Positions 33,052 to 45,580 of a stretch of 64,000 bases of DNA are shown piece by piece. This stretch comes from Hyparrhenia diplandra. Lineage: Eukaryota; Streptophyta; Magnoliopsida; Poales; Poaceae. Location: the NCBI GenBank assembly GCA_015847255.1, contig JADLZK010005508.1:1-64000 (forward strand), written 5' to 3'. Position 1 is the first letter of the stretch. Each line of letters starts with the position of its first letter. The translations under genes and the position numbers were made by a program. The notes beneath the pieces were generated by a model. That model did not search any database. It worked only from the letters and a program-made list of their open reading frames with translations, and was not told the DNA's origin.

Positions 33052-35593
33052 ATGGGCTCGTGGTTGCGCTCGACGGTGACGGAGGCGTTGATCGAGCGGT
33101 GCAAGACCGTCGGGCGGGGTTGCCGCATGACCAGACGGGCGGCGGAGGAGTGGATCATCCCGACGAGGACGCACGAGACCCCCCGATCCGCCGGGCGGGT
33201 ATGTCGCCCTCGTTCGCGGGCCTTCCACGAGCGTGGGCTTGGCATGCCCGCGGACGACTTTTTTCGGCGGCTCATCTCGCATGGGGCATCGAGCCCAAAG
33301 ACTTGATGCCCAACGGAGTGCTGCTTCTTCGGCCTTCTCCATGCTCTGCGAGGGGTGGTTGGGGATTCCTCCCAACTGGGAGCTCTTCAAGCACTACGTC
33401 TTCGCGAAGATCCAGCCATTGCCGGGCAGGGGAGGCGGCCCGGCTCCGATCGCCTGCGTGCCGATGCAGCTGCGCGGGGGGAAGGTTCGGGAATCCTTCC
33501 CGGGAGGATCTACTTCCCGTCGCCCAACCCCGGGTGGAGGGAGGAGTGGTTCTATTCAAGAACGACCCTCCCACCCTCCGCCGTTCACCACCGCACCTTC
33601 GCCAAGGGGAGCCACCGCGGGCGCGAGGGTCCGCAAGACAACACCATGGAGGACGGAGGCGGCCGTGACCAAGATCAAGTCGCTTGCGGACGCCGGGCCG
33701 ACGGTGAATCACATCATCGAGGCCTGGCTCAGCAAGGCGGGTGGTGCCCCTTCGCCGAATCCTCCTGATGTGGGAGATGGAGGAGAAGGGAGGCCCCGCT
33801 TGTGGGAATAGCCAATGCCCCCGGTCTCACCGTCGACCGTGCGCTTTTTGATGAAGCAAGTGACGAAGTCGGGGTGAGGGCACCGGGAGCTCCCCAGATC
33901 CTCCCTAATTCAGAGACCTCTGCGCTGGTAAGTGCTCGTCGTCTTGCCTTAGCTCATTCCTTTGCCGTCTTGGGTTTTCTAATGAGCTCGAGCTCTACAG
34001 GTCGGCGTGGTGCGCGTCCCTTTCCGCCTCCCAACCTCCTCTCCGCGGAGCTGAAAGGCCGACCCCCGCCGGCGTCAGTAAGGTCCCGTTCTCAAGCGAG
34101 GAGGCGGGGCTCATCCAAATGAGGGGCGGCGGCGGTCAGGCGAGGTGGAGCTCGGCGTCGAAGCTGCAGGGCGGCCTCGACGTCGACGGCGCTTTCAGCC
34201 GGAAGGTCGGGACCTCAATCGAGGGCTGACTCTCACCGCCCCGGTGGTAGCAGCCTTGAGGCGGCGGCGCCCGCTCGCCCACAGCCCGCCGCGGCGCCCA
34301 AGCCCCACAGTGTGCGGGCACTTCGATCGAGGGATGACTCAGGGCTCTGGCGTGGCCGAGGTGCAGAAGAAGAAAGAAGCAGAAGAAGGGGTGGCCGCTA
34401 GGTAAGCTCTCCACCCTTCGTGTTGTCGTTGGCGGTAGCGGTTGACCCGTAGGCATTGACTTTCGGTTGTGTTTAGGTGGCGACAGCATACCTGTGAAGC
34501 GTCTGAAGATGGGACGTGCTGGTGGCTGCCGGGCGCTGGCTCGAGGCTTAGAGATGACGAGCTCGGACGGGCGCCATTGACCATGAGCTCGGTGTCACCA
34601 GTCCTCGAAAGCGCGGCGCCGGTGAGTTCGGGATGGCGATGGCGGCCCGACAAATGAGCGGGACGACGACGGGCGAGCGAGGGAAGAGCTCGAAGATGAT
34701 GGCGCTTTCTCCTTCAAGGGGACATTGTCACCAGCGCCCGCTGGTTTCGGGGCCTCTCATGTCTCCGGACTCCCCGCCGGCGCCGACCGCCCCCGTGGGT
34801 CAAGCATTGAGGACCGTGCTGGCCGACTCGGCCGAAGAGCTTCGTAGCCGATGGCCTCATCGGGGACCGCAGGGGCGTCGTGGTCGCTCAAGCCGCCGCG
34901 AGCTCCTCGGGCGAGGGAAACGGAGAAGGCGGTTCCGAGGAGATCCCGCCCCTCCGAGGAGCGCGTCCGGGAGCCCGCTGGAGGTCGAGGCCCATCCTCG
35001 GCCGAGGAGGTCGTCGACATCTCCGACGACGAGGACACCGACATGGTGGCTGTAAGACGGCGCGGATCGGCGATGAGGGCCTGGAGGATGAGGCCGCCGG
35101 CGGCGCCGCCACCAACGCCGCCGCCGATGGTGCCGTTCCTCGTGGGGCGATCAAGTCGACGGGCCAGGTCCGCGGTGCCGCGCAGCGACGCAGTGCCCTC
35201 CACCGGGCGTGGACATCGCCATTCCCCGCCTATGCCCGGGTCGCCCGCCGCCGCCACCGCTGCTGGAGGAAGCTGATCGTCGCCGGACCATCGGAGCCGG
35301 CGAGAAGTGCGCCGCCGCTCTTTCTAAGGTTTGTCGCCGCCGCAGTTAGCCGGGCTTCGCCTTGTGCCTTCTTCTTGTTTAACCGCTTGTGGTTCGCGAG
35401 AAGGGGGGCGGGAGGCCATCGGGGGATACAACCGACAAAGACCTCCCCTCGAGGGCCGGTGGTTTCGTTAGACTGGCCGACGACGTTGTCGCGCGGAGAT
35501 GTGCAACGAGCTTGGCTCAAGGCAGCTCCAAAGACCGGTTTCGGAGGCCCGGGCGAGGAGGCGGCCGACCTTATTCAGGAGCGGAGGAGCCGG
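33052..35593 (+). pseudogene. Antisense gene of Level 3, first part (PF04195-like domain)
   Basis: It lies opposite to the host element. Beginning at ATG 33052, translation pieces in shifting frames carry the block seen in the 'putative gypsy type transposon' family (PF04195): HERGLGMPADDFF, IEPKDLMPNGVLLL, LCEGWLGIPPNWELFKHYVF and GWREEWFY. Two gaps look like introns: 33928-34000 (CTG|GTAAGT to CTACAG|GT) and 34402-34476 (AG|GTAAGC to TTTAG|GT). The remainder is rich in R, A, E and S. Function is unknown; such antisense ORFs are known from Tat elements. Level 4 splits the gene at 35593. Confidence 0.62.
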
Positions 35594-37325
35594 TGTTGAC
35601 ACTTGTTATCATATAAAATTTTTAATTAATTAAACATGAGAAAGGGGTATAAATAATAATAACAACCTAGAATAGGTGTCACTAACATAATTCCATCAGT
35701 TTTGGTAAAGTTGTGATTTGCGTGGACTTAATAGAAAAATCAGCAGAGATGACGTGGCATACGGCCGACGAACGCAACGCAATCCAACTCCGAAACAAGT
35801 CTAGAAGGCTTCGGATTAATCCCGACGTGAACTAACTTTGGAACCAAGAAATACATCATCTAGAAGACCCAAGAACACGCGACGCACGACGGGACCCGCA
35901 GGGGGAGACCCCCCGGGCCGATCGGCCCAATAGTTAGGCCGATCGCCCCCCCTGGCGCCGACTCGCCGCTTCGAAGCTTCCTCCACCGCCCTCTAAGACT
36001 CGATCTAAACCGGTTGATTTGAGTCGGTTTGATCCGAGGGCGACGGTAGAAGTGCGGGATTGATTCAAGGTTAATACCACATCGCCTAATGAAGATGGAG
36101 AGACGATCGAAGACCGATATATTAGGACCCCTAGACCCCCCCCCTTCTTAGATCATCAAGTTCTATAACAAAGATATTTCTAATTAAAATACCAAGTCAT
36201 ATTCAACGCTAGAGAAACATCGCTTTCGGAAGAGTAGCAATCAAGATTAGAACTAGTAGGAAGGGAGAAATCCGCTCCGGATCGCTGGAGGCCGCCTCAA
36301 GATCAGGCCTCGTTCTTGTAAGTTCTTCATTGTAAGTAGTTTTCAAGTTCCGCACACATGCTTAATATGAATATCTTGATCATGTTTATATTCGAGATTA
36401 TTTGTTCTAGTATTTACTTTAATTACACATTTAGCATAGTTGAATTATGTTATGTTCATGCATGGATTCGTATATAGCTCATCATCTAGATCGGAAGGTG
36501 AGTGGTAGAGATGATGTAATCATGGTGATTAGATCTTATTTACCCGCGTTTGCACCCTATGTGCCGGGTCGTGTGGTAGATCGTGGTGGTGACAGCATCA
36601 TTGAGTCCTTTGCAATCCACCCCGTATGTAGGCCTAGCGGATGTTAGATTTCGGGTTGTTCTAAGTTTCGCCTTAGTCTTCACGGATTCTCGCCCTCATG
36701 TCCGGATTTAATTAGTCTTTCTTCGATGATTGTTATTTGTATTGCATAATTAGGTAGATCCTAACATTTAGTTTAGAGTTACATATTGGAGTTTCTAATG
36801 CTAGCTAGCCTATGAATTGCTATCGTCCATTGTTAGACACTTTTCGCCAACCAACGTGATTTTTGGTCAAATCTGTTTATCTAGAACTTTATCATTATCT
36901 TTACTATGAACTTTGATCCTTGCTTAAGTAATTGATGAGATTAATGCTGATGTCTTGCACATGAGAGATGGTTAGATTAAGATCTATGCTTAGTTAATTC
37001 AAGATAACAGACTTCTTTCCCCGTGGTAGAATATAAATTCAAGACCTGGTTATTACTCCTGGTTAAAATGCTACAATGGTATATATTCATATCTGTGCGC
37101 TTGCGGATACCCAGTTATAATTGTTTATTTACTTATTAAGAAGTTATCAAGGCATAGTACGAATATTATATTCCTTGCATATTAGTAGTTTAACTATAGG
37201 GATGACAACCTTTTCAGATATGCTATGAACTCGCAATGAATATTTCTTTTAAGTTTTATCTCAAGCAACATCTCGATATTCTTTCTAGATGCCATTACTA
37301 GTTAGTGACATTAGAAATACCAACA
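35594..37325 (+). repeat. 5' LTR of the Level 4 element
   Basis: This is a 1732-bp LTR. It has a 14-bp perfect palindrome GGGCCGATCGGCCC (35915-35928) followed 8 bp later by GGCCGATCG. Long stretches are identical to the right LTR; differences are mostly indels in GC-rich places. Confidence 0.88.
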
Positions 37326-37630
37326 AGCATTTTTGGCGATTCTTCGGGAAAGAAAGTCTATAGCCCAATAAAATAAAAACACATAGGATTAACATGCATG
37401 CATCTCTCATACGCATCGATTAATTTTATCAATTGCTTAAACAAGTATACCCTTGTTATTATTCTTCCTATCTTTTAGGGTAATGTATGAAAAGGAATCT
37501 TCCCCGAAAACTTCCAATCAGATCAAAGAAAAACTTTTGAAGGAGGCAAGATCCAAGTTGAAATCTCAACCCAAGAACACTACCTCGAAGACTCCTCCAC
37601 CGTGCGTAGCTTAGCACCAATTTTTGAAGA
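37326..37630 (+). other. Level 4 leader and primer-binding region
   Basis: AGCATTTTTGGCGATTCTTC follows the LTR directly. The TGGCGA-type core suits a Gypsy primer-binding site, but the tRNA was not assigned. An open stretch at 37488-37610 rich in K and S may be the gag N-terminus; it is separated by a TAG from the main gag block. Confidence 0.45.
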
Positions 37631-38470
37631 CATGGCAAACAAGACCCTTCGCGAATACTCAGACCGACCACGGCCAACATCCGCACTGGACCGACAACGA
37701 TGTGGGAGACAAAGCTTTTGAGCTCAAGCCCGCACTCATCAACATGGTACAAGCTAGCCAATTTCGTGGAAAAGCTCATGAAGATGCCAATGCTCACCTA
37801 CAACACTTCTTAGAGATTTGTGGCACCTTCACTATCAAAGATGTCTCAAGTGATGCAATCCTACTGCCTCTCTTCCCATTCTCACTCTTGGGACGAGCGA
37901 AGCAAAGGGTTCTACGCCAACAAAGACAAACTCACTACTTGGGCACTTTGCTCTACCGCCTTCCCCGGCAAAATTCTTCCCTATAGGCAAAACCAACGCC
38001 ATTTACGAGGAAAATCTCAAGCTTTCAAAGAAGAACACGACGAACTGCTCCGCAGGCGTGGGAACGCTTTCAAGACTACATCACAGAATGCCCACACCAT
38101 GGAATGGAGAATTGGTTACTCATGCAGAGACCTTCTACCACGGGCTTAATAACAACACCCGTGAGACCATGGACGCCGTGCCGGAGGTGCTTTCCTATCA
38201 CTTACACCGAACCAAGCTACCGACCTTGTGGAAAAGATGGCATCAAACCAAGCTTGGAATGAGGACCGTCAACCCCGCAAGAAAGAGAGAGGAATGCACC
38301 AACTGAAAGAGGTAGATATGTCGCTCGCCAAAATGGACTTAATTATGAAGAAGCTTGAAGACAAAGCTCCCGAGAAGAAGGAAGTCATGCAACTCTTCGA
38401 TTCCCGCATGACATGTGAAGAATGTGGCAACATCGACACTCGGGCAGCCACCGTCCCGAGCTAGAAGAGG
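37624..38470 (+). pseudogene. Level 4 gag (Athila type)
   Basis: Gag landmarks of the Athila group are visible: FELKPALINMVQ, QFRGKAHEDANAHLQHFL, CGTFTIKDVSSDAIL and LFPFSLLGRAKQ. After a frameshift come FYANKDKLTTWA and, after others, ETFYHGLNNNTRETMDA. Near the end are a charged helix and CEECGN. At least four shifts divide the frame. Gag would form the particle in which the element's RNA is packaged. Confidence 0.75.
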
Positions 38471-38799
38471 ACGCGGAACTACATCAACAATAACAACAAC
38501 CAAGATCGCCCTCCGAATCAACAATGGAGTCAACAGAGACCCAACTACCAAGGTAACTATTCAGTAACTATCAAGGTAATAACTCTTTCAATAATTTCCC
38601 ACCTTTAAGAGAGTTAGTACAAAACCAAGGTAGACTTATGGATAATCTATCTAAGAAGTTAGCTTCCAATGATAAAATGCTAGAAACTATTAGTACTAAA
38701 ATGGAAAGCTTTTTTTCGCAATAAAGAACCAAAGATAGCTTTAATAAAATGATAGAATCACAATTATCCCAAACCGGGCTTTATCTCGCTCCTATGCCT

Positions 38800-40240
38800 A
38801 ACCAGTAAGATTCCGGGTCAACCGAAGAATTAGAATCTGCAAATCTTGTCGATATTTACTATATGTGTATGCGGACCACCTACTCGGACAAGAAATTCAA
38901 TTGTGTCGACCGGGAATGCCCGCTAAGAAAGAAGATCCGTGAAGACCAGCCGTCACCATCAACATAGGCGCCCGCACCTACAACGCACTCATCGACTTCG
39001 GCTCAAGTGTCAACATCATGCCTAAGGTAAACCTTGAGCCAGATTCGAATTAGTATACACAACCATGTGCCTACTACTTGCAGATCAATCGTTATGCTAC
39101 CCTGAGGGTATTCTAGAGGACGTATGCCTTTACATCGGTAAGCTATACGTGGCCACCGACTTCGTGGTCCCCGATATGGGTAAAGGTAAGAACGCCCGAT
39201 CATTCGGGCCGCCCTTTCCCCGGCTACCACTAAGGCAATCATCTACGCCGACACCGCCGAAGATCGCCTTCACGTTAATGGACGAGGGAGAGATTCAACC
39301 GCAAACACAAGACCTTAGCTCCCCTCGCTCCAACCGTATTCACTACCGCACCCCTACACACACACATACCACCGCCGAGAAGAGGATAAAAAAGAAGAAG
39401 CAGAACAAGAACAATCGCCAACCTCGACCACACGTAGAACGAGTCTTGATGATCAATCAAGTCAACTCAAAGACGCAAGACTCCGGCGCAATCAACCACC
39501 AAGAGAGAAGCTAGACGACCCTCGAGTTCAAGAATCCACCGCTCCATTAATCAATGGAACTTATACAACCGCCTCGCGACACGGATCGCATCAACCTAAT
39601 GTCAAAGGTAACGTATAAATTAATCTATGGTAATCTGCCTTTGTGTTCCACCTATGTACTACCGCAGCGGTGGCGGATCAAACACACCGATTCCGGAAGG
39701 TATTGTGCGAAACGCACCGGTCAAGATCAAAGACAGCTATGTCCTCACCGACTTCTTAGTCATGGACACGGAGACGAAGAACAAGATCCTCCCATAATAC
39801 TTGGAAGGCCGTTCTCGAATACTACAAGAGCAATCATTTACATCAGGGGGCCGGGCGAAATCAGCCCATATTCAAGGTAAAAAGGTGCGCCGCTTCTTTA
39901 ATACTTATACTAACTATGAACAGCCCCGAAGAAGGACCAAGAGCCGAAGCGCCTCCAAAGACTACAAAGGAAGCTGGACTCAAAGATGGAGCACATTGAG
40001 AGGATAGAAAAAGACATCCAAGAAAAGTACACTCAGCTCCTACCAATCTTGAATGATGCACCAACTACACCGGAGAGGTCTCCACCAAAGAAGCAATCTT
40101 GAAGAAGAAAGAAGTCGCTAAGAAGAGCAACAAGAATACACCTTCGGAGACCCAACCAGCACCGGCATCAACAAATGAACAACCGACTTCTGCGGCTACT
40201 TCGCCTACGCCCACCTACGAGATCATTGAAGGAACCATAC
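38800..40240 (+). pseudogene. Level 4 protease-like region with a repeated C-terminal block
   Basis: A retropepsin-like stretch NIGARTYNALIDFGSSVNIMP lies near 38960-39020, with DFG in place of DTG or DSG. It is followed by YPEGILEDVCLYIGKLYVA, DFVVPDMGKGK and a degraded GRPF-type block near 39210. A second block of the same kind occurs at about 39790-39880 (PIILGRPFSNTTRAIIYI). After it comes a K-, P- and T-rich tail. Two protease C-terminal blocks in one element are unusual. No RT follows. Confidence 0.58.
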
Positions 40241-42129
40241 CAGGTACAACATTTTATACGGGGGCCCATAGACGACACCACGCCATGGGAGTAAGTGCTC
40301 TAAACTCTTGCCGAGAGGTAACTCGGTATTTATTTGCATCTTTAATTTTTCGCACAAAGATATTTCAATTAGCATGTTTACTTTAGCATATTTATTTTTT
40401 CCTAAACCTGCATTAGAAAAATCCCAAAAATATGTTTGCCGCATGTGCATCGTCTCTTAAGCCCCATGCAAGCACACCTTGCCGTGGTGGCATAAAAATA
40501 TATAAAAATATAAAAATATTGCATTCATATGTTTTTGCATTATCATCCCTATTGCATAGAAAATTCCAAAAATATGTGGGCACATGAAGGTCCACACCTT
40601 TTTATATAAAAATCAAAAAAGACGTGAGCACATGAAGGCTCACATTAACATCCTAGAATTTGTTCCTTCGGGTATGTGCGAAATTAATATTAACAGGAGA
40701 ACATTAAAAGGAGACCCCGAAAGAGGAGCAGATTCCAAGGATGAACGAAAAGGACTACTTCAAGATCTAGCTTGGGGAGAGCACCCCATTTATCACGATA
40801 AGTATTATTATCCTATGTCTTTAAATTTTAGCTAGTTATATTTGCTTAGAGCTAATGAGTCTTATTTAATGTGTCTTAGTTAAAGAGTCTTAGTGTTAAA
40901 GAGTCAAATAAATAAAGTGCTAGAACTTGTTAGACTACTTTCTTCCTATTAATTATGATCTTGATAATATGTGCTAAGGAAATGATGAATAGTTGCTCCG
41001 CCTTAATTCCTCTTAAAAAAGTACTTACACTTTGGACTTAGATTCTCCCGAAGCTTTAAATGTTTAATTTACTCTAAACCCAAAACACTGTGGGAAGCAC
41101 ATGCTTGATCTCGAGTCTTAGCATTAAAAGATAATAGTGCATAAAAAAGTTGAGCTACTGTTTATCATATTCTTAGAGATACTTGACTCCTCGGTTTTTA
41201 TCTTTAAAAATTATAAAATTACATGATGAGTCCTTAGTTATGACCCTTAAGAGTATTCCATCAAGATCATCCCACTCCACCAATACGCCGCTTCTAACCT
41301 CGAAGTACGCATCCCCATATTTCACTTAGCCGTTAGCCATAAAAATATTTAATAAAGCTCTTGCAATCTTTAGATATGTCTCTCTCAATGTTTTATATAG
41401 GTGGGCTACATTCGAAAAAAAAAAAAAAAAAAAAAGAAAAAAATAAATATCTAGAAAAAGTGAGACGAGAGAGGGAGAGTAACGGACAAAAGTCATACTA
41501 GGCGAGAAGGGCCTACCTCCCTAATAATAAAAAATAATAAATTTAGAGATGAATAATGGACACGTGTCCGAGGGTGAGCAGGGGGCCCACATCTCTAAGG
41601 AGAGAGAAAATGGACACAAGTTCAGGGAAAAGCCCACCTCTCCAAGAATGGACAGCCCTGCATCCTAGCAATTTTTAGAAAGAGGGATATAGACTAGAGA
41701 TGCTTGAGAAGAAAAATACTAGAAAAAGGCTAAAGGCTATTTACTACCTTTCATCCTCATCCACTTCACCACTATCATCCCACTATGTATGTCCTACCAC
41801 TTGTGTAACTCCACTACGCACCATCTACTTAAGGGGGTCATACATAGGATCTCCGAAGTTTTCTTTTGAAAAATATTGCAAAACCCCGTGATGATAGTTG
41901 ATCAAAGAATTTGAGACATGGTACTTAACTTGATTGTTTTATCTTGCTTATGATTCGTGAAAAGGCTACGCCCCATGGTAAAATGTGTAAGAGTAATCTG
42001 GTCAAGAGGAGAATTTATTTTTTTATAAACACAGTACTTTTTGAGGTATGAAAGCGTAGTAGCAACTCCCCGATCCTACTATAGCATGTAGCTTTGCTAG
42101 GGACTAGCAAAGGGTAAGCTTGGGGAGTT
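40241..42129 (+). other. Level 4 noncoding 3' region and polypurine tract
   Basis: 1.9 kb without a recognisable gene where an autonomous Gypsy element would have the rest of pol. It contains AAAAATAT repeats (40495-40525), a pair of similar blocks around CACATGAAGG (40584 and 40632), a long A-run (41419-41441), and the tract AAGCTTGGGGAGTT just before the right LTR, the likely plus-strand primer. Confidence 0.6.
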
Positions 42130-43867
42130 TGTTGACACTTGTTATCATATAAAATTTTTAATTAATTAAACATGAGAAAGGGGTATAAATAATAATAACA
42201 ACCTAGAATAGGGTGTCACTAACATAATTCCATCAGTTTTGGTAAAGTTGTGATTTGCGGTGGACTTACCGTAAAAATCAGCAGAGATGACGTGGCATAC
42301 AAACCGACGTAACGCAACGCAATCCAACCCGAAACAAGTCTAGAAGGCTTCGATTAATCCCGACGTGAACTAACTTCGAACCAAGAAATACATCATCTAG
42401 AAGACTCTGAGAACACGCGACGCACGACGGACCCAGAGGGGAGCACCCCCCCGGGCCGATCGGCCCAATAGTTAGGCCGATCGGCCCTGCTGGCGCGCCG
42501 ACTCGCCTTCGCTGGGAAGCTTCCTCCACCGCTCTAAGACTCGATCTAAACCGGTTGATTTGAGTCGGTTTGATCCGAGGGCGACGGTAGAAGTGCGGGA
42601 TTGATTCAAGGTTAATACCACATCGCCTAATGAAGATGGAGAGACAGGACGAAGACCGATATATTAGGACCCCTAGACCCCCTTCTTAGATCATCAAGTT
42701 CTATAACAAAGATATTTCTAATTAAAATACCAAGTCATATTCAACGCTAGAGAAACATCGCTTTCGGAAGAGTAGCAATCAAGATTAGAACTAGTAGGAA
42801 GGGAGAAATCCGCTCCGGATCGTCGGAGGCCACTCAAGATCAGGCCTCGTTCTTGTAAGTTCTTCATTGTAAGTAGTTTTCAAGTTCCGCACACATGCTT
42901 AATATGAATATCTTGATCATGTTTATATTCGAGATTATTTGTTCTAGTATTTACTTTAATTACACATTTAGCATAGTTGAATTATCGTTATGTTCATGCA
43001 TGGATTCGTATAGCGCTCATCATCTAGATCGGAAGGTGAGTGGTAGAGATGATGTAATCATGGTGATTAGATCTTATTTACTGCGTTTGCACCCTATGTG
43101 CCGGGTCGTCGTGGTAGATCGTGGTGGTGACAAAGATCATTGAGTCCTTTGCAATCCACCCCCGTATGTAGGCCTAGCGGATGTTAGATTTCGGGTTGTT
43201 CTAAGTTTCGCCTTAGTCTTCACGGATTCTCGTCCTCATGTCCGATTTAATTAGTCTTTCTTCGATGATTGTTATTTGTATTGCATAATTAGGTAGATCC
43301 TAACATTTAGTTTAGAGTTACATATTGGAGTTTCTAATGCTAGCTAGCCTATGAATTGCTATCGTCCATTGTTAGACACTTTTCGCCAACCAACGTGATT
43401 TTTGGTCAAATCTGTTTTATCTAGAACTTTATCATTATCTTTACTATGAACTTTGATCCTTGCTTAAGTAATTGATGAGATTAATGCTGATGTCTTGCAC
43501 ATGAGAGATGGTTAGATTAAGATCTATGCTTAGTTAATTCAAGATAATGAGACTTCTTTCCCCGTGGTAGAATATAAATTCAAGACACGGTTATTACTCC
43601 CGGTTAAAATGCTACAATGGTATATATTCATATCTCGTGCGCTTATGGATACCCGATTATAATTGTTTATTTACTTATTAAGAAGTTATCAAGGCATAGT
43701 ACGAATATTATATTCCTTGCATATTAGTAGTTTAACTATAGGGATGACAACCTTTTCAGATATGCTATGAACTGCAATGAATATTTCTTTTTTAAGTTTT
43801 ATCTCGAAGCAACATCGATATTCTTTCTAGATGCCATTACTAGTTAGTGACATTAGAAATACCAACA
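42130..43867 (+). repeat. 3' LTR of the Level 4 element
   Basis: This is a 1738-bp LTR matching 35594-37325. The palindrome is complete here in both halves: GGGCCGATCGGCCC (42453-42466) and GGCCGATCGGCC (42475-42486). Confidence 0.88.
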
Positions 43868-45091
43868 GCGGGCTGCCAAGGAGGCCCAGCGAAGGTGGAG
43901 GCAGCTAGCAAGCAGAGGCGACCGGGCGGGAGGAGGAGCTCGAGCTTGCCCACAAGCGGCGTATTGAAGATGCGAGGAGGAACTCGACTCCCTTCGATGC
44001 GAAGCTTGACAACAAGGGAGCTTGAGCGCCGGGCGCTTGAGCCGAGGCCGAAGTCCCTACGGAAGGACAAGGGACGAGCTTGCGAGGAGCAACTCCGCCA
44101 CCGTGGCCGCCGAGCTCGAGGGTGAGTGCTCTTGCCCTTGTCTTTCTTGTCTTGTTTGTTTGGCGTTCGAGGCTGATCATCCTCGTCGAGGGGACTTTAG
44201 CCTACAACCGTGAAGCTTCGAGTTGTGGTGCAACCTCCGCGCCTCGGAGGCAGGCGGGTTCGGTTTGAAGCCGAGAATTATGAGCTCGGGTACAACGAGC
44301 AAGAGCTCTACGATGAGCCGTGGAGTAGCGGGCGGCCGCCTCCCCCTTTTGTGTCCCCATGGCCTTGTGGCTCGTGTCTAATCCATTGTCTTTGTATGTA
44401 CCGAGAAGTAGAAATCGAAGGCGACGGGAGGCCGAGGAGGGGTCGGGAGCTCGCCGCCTCCGAAGCTCTCTTTCAAAGACACGCAGCTCGCGGCTGCCCG
44501 CAGAGAAGGAGGCGGACTGAGAGGCAGCATCAGCGACCTTGTCGGCCCGCGAGGAAAGAGCTCGGAGCTTCCAAGAGTACGCTGCTAAGGCCGTGGAGGA
44601 GGCCGAGAGCTCGGCCGCTTTGTGAGGGCCTCAGCGCCCGAGGTTGAGGAGCCGTCAGCGCCCTCGGGGTGGCGGACTCGGCAAACCCGGTCGAGCGGGT
44701 GTCGCCCAACTCGCGCAAGGTGACGGAGGATGCAGCCGCGTGGTCCATAAGGTGATCGCCGTCTTCACCCACTACCCTTACTCACGAGGTCGACATCGTA
44801 AAGAGGTGGGTGCCGGCGATGACGATGCCGATGTGGAGCGGAAGGTCGCTGCCTGCCGAGGCCGCGATCGCGGAGTTATCTGGCCGAGCTCTTCAAGCTT
44901 TGCCCACCGCTGAGCTCCAAGTCTCGAGCCTCCCGCCGGTGGAGACGGAGCGGCGGGGAGGAGCCCGTCGAGGCGGAAGGCGTGCGGCAGGACGCACCCA
45001 CCCCGGTGCCAATGGACCAAGACCGCTGCGCAAGGATAGGAACTTCGAGGCTAGGCCTCTTTTTAGTTGTGAGCTTGCTAAGTCCTCGTAG
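43868..45091 (+). pseudogene. Antisense gene of Level 3, second part
   Basis: Continues the plus-strand gene interrupted by Level 4. The sequence encodes alanine-, arginine- and glutamate-rich segments (for example TTRELERRALEP) that look like a charged helix or coiled coil. An intron-like gap lies at 44122-44200 (GAG G|GTGAGT to GACTTTAG|CC). The last open frame ends with CELAKSS at the TAG at 45089-45091. Several frameshifts prevent a single reading. Function is unknown. Confidence 0.5.
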
Positions 45092-45580
45092 TCGGTGTAA
45101 ATTGTAAAAACTTATGGAAGCTCGCGTGTTAACGAACATCGTCTTTCCTCTTATATCGTGTTCTTGTTTCTACTTCGACTTTTGGTGAGCTCATGATTCA
45201 AGAGCTGGATGGCGGGCCATTCCTGGCGGCCGCGAGGTGCGGGAGGTCGCTAAGCGTCGCGCCATGCTCTAAAGCAATGAGCTCACGACTTAGTCGCTTC
45301 GAACATTGTGCGAGCTAAGAAGAGAGTGTAAGTTCGTAAGTTTGAGCTCGTCGTTGAGCTCTAAACTTGTAAGTTTTGCTTAAAAAAAAAAAATGGTGCG
45401 TTAAAAACGTGGGGTGTGCACCCGCTCCTTGTAGCCCCCGAAGCAAGGGCGGGTCTTCACCGGGCGAAGGCCGGTCGTTGCTCGATGTGCTAAGGAAAGA
45501 ATTCGAAATGCTTGCACATATTTTTGCATCGAATTTGTGCTTTTATTGAGCTCTCGCAGCTACAACGTTTTGAAATACAC
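45092..45580. other. Spacer between the antisense gene and pol of Level 3
   Basis: This is the 3' flank of the antisense gene, meeting the end of the minus-strand pol tail to tail. It includes an A-run (45380-45391) and another GTAGCCCCCGAAGC motif (45431-45444), the complement of a polypurine-like tract. Confidence 0.5.

Larger units (their letters stand above)
35594..43867 (+). mobile_element. Level 4: Athila-like non-autonomous Gypsy element with gag and protease only (8.3 kb)
   Basis: It has long LTRs (1732 and 1738 bp) that begin TGTTGACACTTGTTATC and end GAAATACCAACA. Flanks are GCCGG (35589-35593) and GCGGG (43868-43872), an imperfect 5-bp duplication. The 4.8-kb interior holds a gag of Athila type and protease-like pieces. 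No reverse transcriptase, RNase H or integrase was found, so it would need those enzymes from a relative. It sits in the antisense gene of Level 3 and is the youngest of the nested series from Level 1 to Level 4. Confidence 0.82.
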
